Shown piece after piece: positions 10,900 to 23,700 of a stretch of DNA of 64,000 bases. The DNA lies in assembly GCA_020746105.1 (NCBI GenBank), contig CM036658.1, positions 32,513,099 to 32,577,098 of the forward strand. The letters are read 5' to 3'. The notes under the pieces are model-generated. The model saw only the letters and a program-made list of their open reading frames with translations. It did no database searches and was not told where the DNA came from. Origin of the DNA: Trogon surrucura. Lineage: Eukaryota > Chordata > Aves > Trogoniformes > Trogonidae. Position numbers and translations under genes: made by a program. Positions within the stretch are counted from its first letter, which is position 1; each line of letters opens with the position of its first letter.

Positions 10900-13800
10900 G
10901 TCAGTCTATGGGTGTTTTTAAAAATTCTCCCCAGATGCTTGTGTTAGCTAGTACGCAAATAGCTGTTACCCTTTTTCACTTGTTTTGTCTTGGTTTTGAG
11001 GGCCTGATTCACTAGACACAACTAGGATTAAGTCATACCTCTTGATTTTCAATCCTTCTTTTCTAGTCATCTCTCAAAACTATCTCCACTGAATTAATGT
11101 CAGATATGGCCTATTTTAATGGCATGCCAGCAGACATGATTAAGAGCATGCTTTGTCTGAACACTCAGGCAAAGGAACACTTGGGTACAGTGATGCATCT
11201 TATCTGTTCGCCAGGAGAAACAAGATAGCAGTTCACATCCCACTCATGGGTTGTTCTAGGCTGGTGTCATGACTACTACAGCAACCAGTCAGAAATACCT
11301 TAGGGAAAGGAGCTGAACTGTCCCTGGTTTACAGAAAGGTCTCTCATAAGGAAAATTAATCTGTTATCCATGTAAGTTGAGACTGGGTTATGCCTCAGTT
11401 CCTGAAGGTTCCTGTCACTTCTAGAGTGAGTAATTTATGGTGTCTATGCTTAGAGTATCTTAATGCCTGAATGGGGCTTGATCTGTCAAAAAAATAAAAA
11501 AGGGATTTGCATAGAAAATTAAATTACCTGAGCTGAAGAGGAGCATTTCTGAAAGCCTAGAGTAGCAGTTTCCCGTGAGGCAGCTGTTAATCTGTGCTCA
11601 CAGTACGTTGCACCACTTTGTTCTGTATATTTGGAAGTGGATTATGCTGGTACTTGGAATGCAGAATAAATGGCTTCATGAGAAATTATTGCAGAATAAA
11701 TAATCACTTTAACTTTAAACCTAGACCATACTACACTAGTTCTTCTTATAGACATCCTGAACAAATACAAGTACTCACAAGCTAAGAGGATGTGTGGTAT
11801 TGCTCCCAGTGAAGTCAATGGCAAATTTCCACGTGGGAAGGGAGCTTGCTCGTGAAGTTGCTTTCAGGCTGTACAAGACCAGCAGTTCATCAGCGCTAGG
11901 GAAAATTCATCATATATTTGGCTGAATGTGGTAAGAGGTAGGTTAGTGTGCAGTTGCGATGAACATTTAATTGATCCTTTTATCTCGTGCCTGCAAAATA
12001 TGTAGGTACAGAACAGAACCAATGACAGCTCAGTAGAGCAGAATAAAAATAACTGCAGGCACAGTAATACTGTTCAACATTTATAAAAATAAAATCAAGT
12101 TCCCTGTGCTGTTTATTACCGGGAAATGGAAAATGGGCAGGTGAAACTTGTTTGAAAGTATGACAATAAAAAACCATGAAGGGAATGTACAGAATCAAAC
12201 ACAAGTTGTGACTTCATAATGTATGGAAGACCCATGGTTTCATTTGCATATACAGATCTCCTTTGAAAAATGCTGTCATTAAAGAACAGTAATAACAAAA
12301 TCCGTACTGCTGAATATAAGGAAGATGGCCTTGAGCATAGTGCTGATGTGCCGGAAATGTTCTAGATTCCTGCTTCTAAGTGCATTTGTAGGCTGCACAG
12401 TTATAACTGTGGGGCTCTGGTTCTGGATTCTGTCCATATTAGCACGGACTTTAGCATAAACTTGTATTTTAATCCAATCAAGAAAGCAGAAAAGTGGTTC
12501 AAGTGAGCAGTAGAGTGAAACAAGCTGCAGTCCCAGGGAGTACAGGTAGCAAAAGGGATTTAATTTTACTATCCAGGTACATCAGGCCCAAAGACAGGCT
12601 CTGTGAATTAACACAGCTCTTAAAGTAGAACCCTACAGCCAGATGCAAAGGAGAAATGCTGACCCAACATTAACATTGGTTCCCATTCATGCCCTGTCTT
12701 TCACAGATGATTTCATTGACCCTTCTCAGGTAGATCGTGATATCGTGGTCTCTAAGCAAGTCATCTCTTCCTTTTATGGGTTTAGTTATAATACTCATTC
12801 TGATATTACTGCAGTCAGTCATTCTTTTCACCAGACAAAAGGAAATGTGACAATCACCTCTACTGATCTTCCACATGAGGAGTGTAAAAAATTCCAGCAT
12901 GAGGTACTAAACCAGTCTCAGTAAGCATGGTCATATTTGCTCACTGTAATGACTGCTCCAAGTCATTTTTTTCTTGAGAAAAAAATTATAAATGGTGCAT
13001 TTTCATGTTATTGAGTACAGTTAAAGACATAAGTAAATGGTATTTCGTAATAGATTAAACCTCGGAACACTGGGATATACTAGAATACCAGCCAACTGAC
13101 TGCTTAGGGTGCTTTTGGATCCATTGGGCTAAATATATCCAAAGGCAACTGGAACTCCAGTTGCAAAAAAAAAGTCTCAAGGCCTGATTCCCTCAATTTA
13201 CTCCACTATAAATCAGATCATTTCAGCAGACTTACTGTCAATCTGTAGCAGCATAAGTGAAAGGAGAACCAAGCCCTTAATCTTTGTGTTCTTGGCATTA
13301 GCCTCCTCCTGAATTTGGTAGGTGGGCTCCCTTTTCTGGGTCAGCCAAAGCACAAAGTCCACACAGGTGACCGTACAGGTGCATCCCTTTTGACACCCAG
13401 GAAGATAGGCTGAAGGTCTGGCTGCAGAAGGTCAGAGAGAAATGATGCGAGAGGCACATATTTGAACAAGGAGATTAACACTAGATTCCACTGCAAAATT
13501 GTAAGCGGCTTCAATTACCTTTGGAGACATCAGTTCTTAGTGAATTGGGCCCTTATTTTACCCCCTAGCCGTAGTCTTTTCTCCCTCTGTAATATTGATT
13601 TAGCCTTTCCCTCTAATTGTCTAATTAGGTTGCTATAGCTGTTAATAGGATAGTGTGCAGACATCTTAACCTCTGAGATCCTAATGACTTGTGCATATTA
13701 GAGCAACTATCAAATACGTATTGAATCCCTGTCTTTGTTTTAAACACGGAAGAAAACTCCTTATATTTTACAAGTGCACTTCAGAATGAGCTATAGTTAC

Positions 13801-16800
13801 AGAAGTTCAGCCCTTCTGAATCATTATCCGTGCCGGTAGACACAAAGTGCTTTTACCCCCCTTCTGTTACTTGATTACAGCACTCCAAATGAAAAGTTCC
13901 TGCAAATAATGAAAGCATCTAAACCAGACTTTTTTTTAAAGTGTGTCTGTTTTGATTTTTTCATGTTTGCTTTAAACAAAGTTTGAAAAGCACTGTGTCT
14001 GCAGTTTTTCAGATGTTTTGTTTTAAAACAAAGACAGAACTGTTTTTTTAGATGTTTAGGTATTAACCGGTATTAACATGGAGGCACTGGCCACATTGCA
14101 GATATCGTAAAGCCTCTTTAAATTGCAGCCAAGTCTATTTACACAGTCAGAGTGGTAAAAATGGTGTAATGAAAAAAAAAAAAAGAAAACTCACTATGTA
14201 TTGCAAACTATACAGCACATTATAAAGGTTTAAAAATGGCAGCATGTGAGAGGGCCAGGACTGGGTTGCCTGCCGCTTCAGCCTTTTCTCTATTTATGAG
14301 AGAAACTCAACCAGCTCTTACATCTGTGGTGCCACTCTGCTAAGAGGTGAAATTCACCCAGCGGGACTGGCTGTTCAGGCACCTAAGTGGACAGAGCGAT
14401 ACTGCTTAGAGGAGCAGCCACTGCCCACTACTCTTTGTAGAATACACAAGTGGGATAGGCTGTTAAGGTCTAATCTGCTCCTGCCCTGCTTCCTTAAAAT
14501 CAGGTGGAAGAAATTTCATCTTGATTAGGTGTGGAAGGTTGTTTCTCAGTGTGTACTAGACAATCACATTAGTAACAGAGTGAATAGACTGATTTCTCGC
14601 GTTTGTGTGAAACCCTTCTCTACCTAACGACCATCTGGTATACATTAATATCTTCACAAAACCGTAGCTTTCCATTACGAAGAAGTTCTCTATGTGCAGC
14701 ATATGGTTCAGGATTTTTTTTTTCTTTCAGAAAATGTGTCCCTTGGGCATATATTGCCTCTAGATGACTGTATTAAGAAATATTTTTTTCTTTAGCCATA
14801 CTTATGGCTTTTCCTGAGAATCCCCCCTTTAAGCACACCTAAAGTGCAAGTGTCTGGACAGAGATACGGGCATATAAACATGTATCAAACATAGGCATAA
14901 AATGATTGCTACAAGATTCCCTTGTCTTTTACCTCCTCATCAAGCAACGACTAATTGCTTTCGTATGTTGAGTGCAGCACTATTTGTAGGCTGGCCAAAT
15001 ATCATATACGTTGTTGTGGTTGCTGAATGGGGTGTTAACTTGAAGACTGGAGCCCCACAAGTGCCTGTACTGTGGTTTAGTCCTTAGAGAAGAAAAGACA
15101 TGGAAAGCTCATAATTTCCATTTTCTGGGCTGTGCTCTATCCCATTATTTCTCTTATTTCTTGGGGGTGAGCCCAGGAGTTGACAAGTATGAAATGGTGT
15201 AGGGGTGAACATTTTGATGCTCCAGCATATTCTGGCTTCGAGAGGCATGTGTTTTCAGCTGCCGAACCTCTACCTGTCCTTTTGGAAAGATGTGGAGCAG
15301 GCATCACGGTTATGTTGGAGTCCATCACCCCTCTAACTGTGTCTAACCAATGCTCTTAGCTGTGCTGTGGCTTATGAAAACCTTTTAGAAGTAGATAATA
15401 TTTGGATTCTCTCTTCTGTCTGAGTGATATTAAAAGCTCTATCTTCAACAAAATACAGCCTTTAATTTGCTGTGTTAAAGAAAGGTGGCTGGGAGAAACC
15501 ACACTTCCTATCACAAGAGCTAAAATAATCCAGTGCCCTTGTCAGTGTAAGCCTTCAGCCTGAGGTCCAGAGCTGAACTGTGTTAATGGTTAGCTGAAGA
15601 TTGGCTTTCTGGTAAGAACACTATGAATTTGACCAATTTTCCCTACTAAGCCTGTCAGTTACAGGAGTTAGTTGTGTCCACATTGTATGCAAAACACAAT
15701 CCAAAAATGCTGCCATATATAATCCTGGGCAATAAATCAAAAAGGCGTCTTGAAAATATACGGAGGAACACAGACATTTTCTCCCTCTAAGACCATTAAT
15801 ATTCAGCAGGACTTTAAATCATAGCAGCATCTTAATAGAAATTGCAGCTTTTTTGCTGACTCCATCAGCAGTCCAACACCATGAAGCCGGTGAGGGGGCT
15901 GGATAAAATGAAGCACATGAGTGTCTTGAAAGGCTTTGGTGACCAACATTTAGATTTTTGATTGCTGGAGTGGAGTTCCATACCTAGGTTCATCATCTTT
16001 ACCTGCACTTCTGAGAGCCGGGGCTGGTTGGCTTTAGAAGCCATTTAAAGCAGCCTTTTTGAGTTGCAGCTTCCAAGAGCTTTTATGCTTATTCAGTGAC
16101 TGTTTAAAATAAACTACAGAGGCACAGTTCTATACCTTCTCTGTGAGGCTTTAAATTTGGGCTCCTTATGTTGGTCTATGTCTACTCCAGTGAGTCTCAA
16201 ATTATTTTTCTGAGCAGTGAAACAACATCAAAGGAAGGAGTGGGGAGAGGGTCCCTGCTAGGGCAGTCTGTAGACTGGTGATTGGACTTCTCTCCAAGGG
16301 AGACTCACATCTAAGGAAGGAAAATTAATTTTCTCTGGCTGTTAAAAAGGAGATACAAGCAAGGAGAGCTGCTGTCAGTCTGTCTGGCATTATCTGAAAA
16401 GAAGTGTTGTCTGTCATTCTGTCTGAATAATCCGATTCTCTTGGTTTGTTTGAGCGTGTTTCAAAAACCCTTCTTTTGATGGGCTCTTTCAGGAAAGTAA
16501 GTAAGGGGAAATGTAGTTACTCCACATCAAATTAACCAGGTGCAGACTGTCCCGAGTCCTGCTCAAAAATAATTAATTTTGGTGCACGTGCCAAAAGGGA
16601 ACTTTCGGAAACATGTGCGGTTTTGCAGTCCAGTTGTTGTGGTGTGGATGGAATTTCAGTGCCCCCACCCCAGCAGCGACGGAGCAGTCCAAGCCACTGG
16701 CAAGCAAGGGCTGAAGCCATCTTTCAGACGCGATACATTCCAAACATATTGGGTGCTGACATACTTCTCAGGATGGAGCTGCAAAGGACATATGAGTCTA

Positions 16801-17455
16801 ATAACACATTTCTGCCCCAACTAAACCATGGTTAAAGTTGTGCAGTGTTTCCAGCAGGACATGTCCTGTGAATGTGCTGTTTGTTTGGGTGTGTTTGATA
16901 GGCAAGGAGCTCATCAGCCTTATTCAGGACAGAAGGAACAATGACTAGAGTAGTTGTGGTGGAAAAAAGGTATGAGACCTCTGTCCATCAGCTGCTGGAG
17001 TGACGGGCTCTTGAGCAGATCCATGTACTAAGTTAGAAGTTGTTCCATCTTAAATTGTTTTTAAAATTGTTTTTCGACTAAGCTAGTACCAGACAGCATG
17101 GCCTGACACTTCGCTGTTGGTCAGCCGTGTGTATTGAATCCAGCTGAAGGATGCTGAGTCAGATAAACTTTGTTCACCCTCTTCCACACGCATATAACTA
17201 TGTTGAGTAAGAGCACAACTACCAGCTCAGTGGCAGCCTGAGGTATGTGTGCACGTCTTTTAATACCCTGATCTGGAAGGTTCAAATCCCCTGTTTCCAT
17301 GGGGCCGTGCTTTGAAGGACCTTTTGTTCAGCCTAAAACAAGACATTTACTCATCATGGAAGCAAAGCAGTGCGTGCATTCCTGAGCGTGGGGAGGTAGT
17401 GTGGTAAGTGACTAATGAGACTTGTCTTCCCTACCTGTATTTATAATGTAAACAG
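10900..17455 (+). other. SEMA6A: SEMA6A intron between exons 8 and 9
   Basis: This 6.5-kb intron has no clear transposon. It contains an open frame at 12643-12924 that follows a good splice-acceptor sequence, described separately as a possible alternative exon. Short A or T homopolymers occur near 14168-14182 and 14712-14727. Confidence 0.7.
12707..12924 (+). CDS. Possible alternative terminal exon of SEMA6A (unproven)
   Basis: A pyrimidine-rich acceptor (tgccctgtctttcacag) ends at 12706. Splicing there from the microexon or cassette would continue in the correct phase and add about 72 residues beginning DDFIDPSQVDRDIVV, rich in Ser, Thr and His, with NVT and NQS glycosylation sequons, ending at TAA 12922-12924. 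The product would keep the sema and PSI domains but lack the membrane helix. An ATTAAA at 13054-13059 could serve as a weak poly(A) signal. Against this, I do not recognise the peptide from any SEMA6A isoform. The frame-keeping donor at 12884 would create an immediate TGA with exon 9, and open frames of this length occur by chance here. Confidence 0.2.
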
Positions 17456-17620
17456 GACACTCCAGTTCCCTAGTCCCAAGCACCACCACTTCTGACTCTC
17501 GCGCTCGACAGGGTTATGATGCTAGGGGACGCATGCTGGATTGGAAGGATCCACTGGGTTCATCTGAAAATACAGATCCATATGTGGCAGTTTCATCCCA
17601 TAATCATCAAGACAAGAAGG
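17456..17620 (+). CDS. SEMA6A: SEMA6A exon i (window exon 9): juxtamembrane stalk
   Basis: The exon encodes HSSSLVPSTTTSDSRARQ, then GYDARGRMLDWKDPLGSS, then NTDPYVAVSSHNHQDKK. It is the Ser/Thr-rich stalk just outside the membrane. The acceptor is gtaaacag at 17448-17455 and the donor is G|gtaagg at 17621. Length is 165 nt, with matching phases on both sides, so it too could be skipped without a frameshift. The central part after MLDWK differs from mammalian SEMA6A, while the flanking motifs are the same, as expected for a fast-evolving linker. Confidence 0.94.
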
Positions 17621-20459
17621 GTAAGGCCTTGGAAATGACATCCTGTGGTGAGGAGGGAGGGGGGTAAAGGACTAAAGTGTAACTGCTTCCAGCTGGCTCT
17701 GAGTAACCTGTAATGAAACTCCTGTGCTATAATTAAAAGCTTATCGTAAAGCCTGAAACTAAACAGCCAATCTCAGACTTGGTCCTAGATAATTCACTGC
17801 CTGAGGAAACCACACAAAACAAACAGAAGTGTATGCCTATGCAGAGTGTGTTGTGCATGTGTACGGGAAGGAGGGAAACAGTGGGGATTTAGCTCTCTTT
17901 AAACTTGATCTGCCCTGTTCTCTGGTAGAGGAAGATCCGTGGCTTCCCATTGTTATTAAAGGGTGCACTTCTATATTGCCTTTTTGCCTGAATTCAAAGG
18001 GCAGCACAGCAGATCTCAGCTAATTTCACATTTTTTTATCTCTCAGTGACAGAGATACTGAAGGTCTTCTCAGTTTAACCACTGAAGTAAAACTGACAGT
18101 AGTCCTCTTCACTGGGCTGAAGTCCCACTGTCATCAATGAGACCAGAGCATCAAATGCCTTCGAGAGTGGTGGCTGAGGAGGTCATTAGCGTATTTGAAA
18201 AGATGCGGAGGTGACTGCTGGTGGAAAGAAATTCTGTGTTGCATTTTTAAAGCACCAAGATGTTGAGATTTAGGTGTCTTTTCACAGTGTTCAGCTCTGT
18301 GCTGAAGCACGCTTAGATCTAACACAAGTGACAGCCCTTTGGCCTCCAGTCCCTCTTTGGAATATGTACAGAGAATTGCCTAAATTTGCCATTTGAATGT
18401 GCTTACAGAAGAAGCAGCTTTTCTCCTTGTAAGGATGGTGATGCATCCTGATTCCATCTTGGCCCTCCAACGTTCTCTCAGCTGCCTCTAATTTCTGTCT
18501 CAAAGAGATTAAAATGGTTCCTTTGTAAACAGGGGACTTAGGTTCAAATAGCTCCACTGCCTAGAGAGATCTTAGTCCTTGTTACTCCTCTCCAGGGTGG
18601 TCTTAGATAGCTTCTTTCAATCTCTTCTCTGTTGAAGATGTTTCACTCTGTATGGACTAATTAAGTACTCACTGGGCCAGAAGGAGGATGGGTATTAGAA
18701 AAACTCACTTGCTGAGTGGTTACAGCACTCACCAGGGGCAAGAACACACATGAGCTTCAGTCCTTTCTGCTATGAATACTTGATATAAAACACTTAAAAT
18801 ATTAATTGAAATGTGGATTCCAGTCTCTATTGTTCATGCATTTTACATGAAAAACTCATTAGACAAAAGCATCAGCTGTTCCTGGAGAAGCTACTGGCAT
18901 GCCAAACCTGCTGATTTGCGTTGTCTGCCCAAACTAGTAGGTTACTAAATCATATTCCTTCCCCTCCATCTGACCCAGAGAATCTTGAATTCTTTGCATT
19001 GGCTGTAGAGAGCAGGGAATGATGAGCATATTAACACTGCAGAATGGCCTTCAGCAGAGCTGCACAAACAGCTGGCGGTGGTCTGGACCCAGACTGTGAA
19101 CTCACTGCCTGTTATTCACAACACCCCAGGTAACACAGTGCCTGCCACAGTTCTGGGATATCCTGGATTTCCCACTGAACTCCACAGGATTGACCTTAAA
19201 GAGCATTCATGCTTCCTAGCCATGAAGGCAGTGGGTGTCACCTGGCAGGCCCAGCAGTGACAAAGCCTGAAGCATTTTTCCAGATGAGGAGGCCAGTCAA
19301 ATTAGGCAGGAGATGCAGTAAAACTTGCTGAGATGCCATGGAAAACATGAATCTACTAGCCTTGGCTTTTAGGCTTGATGGCAGGAAATGGAATATGAAG
19401 ATTTGAACTACCTCAGGCAGAGGACGCAAACTTGTCTTCCACCTTCCAGCAATAAGCTTTTCATATAAAAAAGGGAAAACCAGATATTTGCTCTTCTTCC
19501 TTCAGCTGGGTTTTAGAAGTGGCCCTTGTCTGAGCAATTTTTTTTTTTCCCCAGAGCTTGATCCTGTAGACATTCTGGGAGAATAACTGCAAATCTAAAG
19601 CAAAAATGTGAATTTCTAGCACCTGGTCAGGCTTACATGTGGGTTAAGCAGAGCTCCCCTGCACCCTGCTTACCTGTGGGCTACTGATTCTCAGCAGAGG
19701 AAGAATTTCAGGCCGCCACAATACTCAAACTCACATGTGTAGTTTAGGGTGCAGGCGACTGAGAGTGCTGAAGATGAAAGCTCAGATTCCTAATTCCTAC
19801 ATAAGCTAAGTGTGAGATACCACCCTCGGTTTTTTAATTCCTCAGCCCTTGCTCTTCAGCTGTAGAAGGGCAATTCAGAATAAGTGATTTCTGGGTATCA
19901 CATGTGTAGAAGAAGGAAGGCAGATAAACCTGCATGCCCTTCTAAAGATGGCATGTGATTTACCTGTCATTCCTCTTTCCTTTCAGCAATAAATCAGTGA
20001 TAATGCTGACAGCCAAAAAATAAGGCTTTTTTCTTTTTCTGTCCCATCTGTTAGTAACACCTGGTATTCAAAATGCTTGAGGTGAGAGGACATTTCTTAG
20101 AAAATCCAGTGTTCCCTCTTCTGAAAGTAAGTGGTATCTTTCTCTCCTTCATCCTGAGAGGAGGGGATGTCATTAAGCAGATTTGATGAGCAAGGAAGGA
20201 AGGAAGGAAGAGATCCTTGAACCCAGCTCTTCTGTTGGCGTCAGAAACCACAGATAGTGGAGATCTGGCCCTTTACGTACCCAGAAGAATGCGGGGATGT
20301 GTATGCATTTTAATGGCACTATTTGTTATGTGTGGGTCCCTACTTTGCAAATCTTTTGTGAAGCAAAGCTTAATAGATGGAAAGCTAGTTCTTAAAAGCA
20401 TCTTGTATGCCAGTCGCAGCTTTCAGAATAGCATGCAGTGAAAATATTAATAAATGTAT

Positions 20460-20760
20460 AGCTGTTGGATTCTAATCATTTTCGCTTCAATTCACTGACT
20501 GATGAGGTGGCTTACATTCAATAGTTGCCTCCCCAGGGAGTGATGGTTACCAAAGAGCCTTATTAGCACTTGATGGGGTCATTTAAATATCATGCATTCT
20601 TTGGTGCCTAATTATGAATATTGACAAAGCTGGAAGCAGTCTACACACAATCAAAACAATGGCGGCAGAGGTGACCGCATGGTTGTTTACCATTTACCAT
20701 CTACTTGTGTGTTGTTACTCCTTGCCTTGCCCAGTCAGAGCCGGTTGGCTCCAGAATTAC
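20460..20760. promoter_or_regulatory. Candidate non-coding regulatory element (motif-based guess)
   Basis: This intronic stretch has balanced composition without repeats. It packs a SOX-type AACAATGG at 20655-20662, a forkhead-type TTGTTTAC at 20683-20690, and TAAT-type homeodomain cores close together. That texture is common in conserved developmental enhancers. No conservation data were available, so this is only a suggestion. Confidence 0.2.
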
Positions 20761-23700
20761 TATTGATTTTTTGTTTTAAAAGGGCAAAGGAAAGAGTTCT
20801 TACACAAAATTAAACCAGAAAATGTTACGCTTACTATCCTTTTATCAAGATTTTGTTTCCACTTTTGCTATGATTTCTTTTACCTTCATGCATTCACAAA
20901 GAAAAAATACTCTCTTTTTTAAACAAAAAACATTTTCTCTTTGTTTTGCAAGGTGCTTTGTGTTGTTCTTCATTGGTTGCATCTAATCCTTTGGACAGTG
21001 TTTTCTTTCTTTTCCTATGCTCACAAACGGCTTCTTACTGATTGTACTAATCGTACAGAATCCACTTGCTGCCTTCTTTTCTGTAACACGGGTGCTTTGA
21101 TGATGTCACATCCATCCATATGCTTCACTTTTAATTCAGTGCAGGCATCTTGGGGAATATCTGGGGGGGGGGTGTGAAGAGGGGGTTCTTTAAAAGGGTT
21201 GACTCATGGGAATGTGACATTTGTGTGCCACAGCTTTAGTAGCTAAATATACTCTGGGATTGTTGTTTCTGAGCTACATCACATTTCGTGCCAAGATGAA
21301 AATGCGTAGTGCAACCCGTAGAGTGGGAGCTATGCATTGCCATCCCACTGGCATTTTCATTTTGGCCATTAAATAATCTATCCTTCTTATTGCAGAACAA
21401 ACAAAAAAAAAAAATCGAAACAAAACAAATCAGCTCTGATTGGGCAAACTGCACCCCTCTTTCCTCTTCTGCTACCCAGAAAAAAAAAAAAAAGAAAAAG
21501 AAAAAAAACATGTTCTGGAGTATGTTTACATTTTGTTTTCTTTCTTGCTGTGTTTTAATGTTAATTTAATTGTGTGTTTCTCACCTTTGTCGAAACAGTT
21601 TCCCTAACCTTGCTGTCTAACCTTCCCCCCTGCTGCCATTGTACTTGGTCTCCCTCCCTCCACAGTTGTGAAGCTCCAAGGCTTTACCCTCTACACCCCA
21701 GTAGTGCTGTAGCTCTGTGCCTCTCTGTAGTCATCTTACTAACGAAGTGGGGAGTAGACACGTAGCACTTGTAGAGAGGCCTACATGAAGAAAACAAAGT
21801 GATTTTCTTCAGGAGTAGCTGCCCTTGCCCATTCATTACCCCGCTGCCCTCCTCTGCTGCCTCCTGTCCTTCCTGCCTCCCTTCAGAAATGCCTCATGCT
21901 TTTCAAGTCCCGGGTTCATTAGCACAAATGCAGCCAACTGCTCAGTTTTCTCACTCGCTCCCTAAATGCCCGGAGCCCGCCTTTTAATCACAGTTTTGAT
22001 AAGTTGGTTGCAAATTTAGCTTACGATTTCATGGTTCCGCTACAGCTTCTTCTCTGCAGCGTTCAGATGGACATAGCTGAGATGGGCAGTGAATGACCAA
22101 AGTGTAGCATTGCTTTTAGCAGCCTTAATGGTTGTATTCTTACTTGTTTCAGCACTCATTAAGTGGAGATTATGAGGTGGTATCTCCTTTCTTTAACAAG
22201 TCTTTTGTTGATACCCATGTAACAATAGTAAAAACCTGGTTAGAAGCAAGATATGATGGACACAAAGTTAAGAGTTGCTGTTGTATTTGAATGTCAAGGA
22301 TGCTTCTATGGATATGGTATCTGGTAGCACCTATTATTTTATGGATTGTAGAATCTATATGATTGTTATTAATAACTGCAGCCATTCCTCTGGTACAGAA
22401 TTAGATATCATCAGCAGTAGTCAACTCCTTTATTTGGAGAGGGCTGTGCTATTGGGGAGCCCAAGGACTGTTCATTTCAAAACCTGACTCCAGAAGATAT
22501 TTCATATTGTACACAAGTGGCAGTGTTACTAAATTTTGCTGTGATTATCGCTGCTTGAAAGATTTGCCAAGTACTGACAATGCTTGTCTCTGGAGAGTCT
22601 GCAAATGTTCACGCAGATTCTGTTGCAGTGAGACAGAATTATATGGAACTTCAGGTATAGTTATGATAAAGAATGTAAAGTGCTGAATTGACAAGATAAT
22701 GTACAAGTAGACGTGAAACAAAAGGAAAAAAAATTTGTGACAGAGCAAAGCTTCGGATTCTGTTTTGCATAAATTAAACAACTGGTGTTCGTTATGGGAG
22801 GAATGAGTTTTGCACCAGGAAGTACATTTGCAGAGTATGTTTTACACAAAAATATTGTTATATGCTAATACATTCAAGGATCTAAAAGAATCAAAGCTTT
22901 TTTTTTAATCAAAGGAAGCAGGGAGAAGTTGTTACTACCTTGCCAGCGTTTTGTAATAATTCAGAAGAGGATTTGCAGTGGCACAAAATTGTCAAAACTT
23001 TTGAGTCAGTGTCTGCAGGTCTGGGGGAAGGGCTTGGATTTTCAAGGTGAAGCAAATACTCTGTATTTGATCTGTGTCATTCTGATACTGCCAGAAAAAA
23101 ACCTGACTGATCCTAAAAAATGTTTTAGGCTACTGGGAGAGGTTGCACCGTAGTCAGTTCTGCCTAGATGGGAAGAGCTATAAAATTAAAGTATGCATGC
23201 CTGGGAGTAAGCTGCACAAACATTGCTATTCTTTCCAATGCCTCAAACCATTGTACACACAAACATAAAGCAGATTGCAAGTACTTTGCAGTTCACTAAC
23301 AGTTTGAAGTGCTGAGGAAACAATGAAGATTGAATCAGAGAAGATCCTTCACTTACTGTATACTTTAAAGTCTTTTGCCCACAGTCTAGTAAAAGAGTTC
23401 TGTGAGAAAGGGAGTAGGGAATTTGCCCTGATTCTGTCTAAGAATCTGCAGCATTTGGCTGAGATTTGAAGTGAGAGGTGTGGTTACTTGGAGCTATACT
23501 GCTTCACAAAGGGATTTCACCTACACGAGACAAGATGACACAGGACTTAGTCCATTTAAACTTTTATAGATCCTCATCTAGATTTAAACCTACTTGTGTT
23601 TCCCAGTAGGATTTAAGGAGGTTGGTTGGATGAGTCTATGCTAAACAAAGCCCTGTAGATTTCCTCTTTCTAAAATGTTCTTAGGTAAATTAGCATCAGC

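Noticed and set aside
12707-12883. In-frame 177-nt cassette exon using the donor at 12884
   Set aside because: Joining its last base (t) to exon 9 (ga...) creates an immediate TGA, so it cannot be a simple frame-preserving cassette. Only the terminal-exon reading was kept as a hypothesis.
21480-21508. A-rich tail-like tract as a possible retrogene end
   Set aside because: No coding remnant or poly(A) signal lies in front of it and no target-site duplication is visible. It looks like a simple homopolymer.
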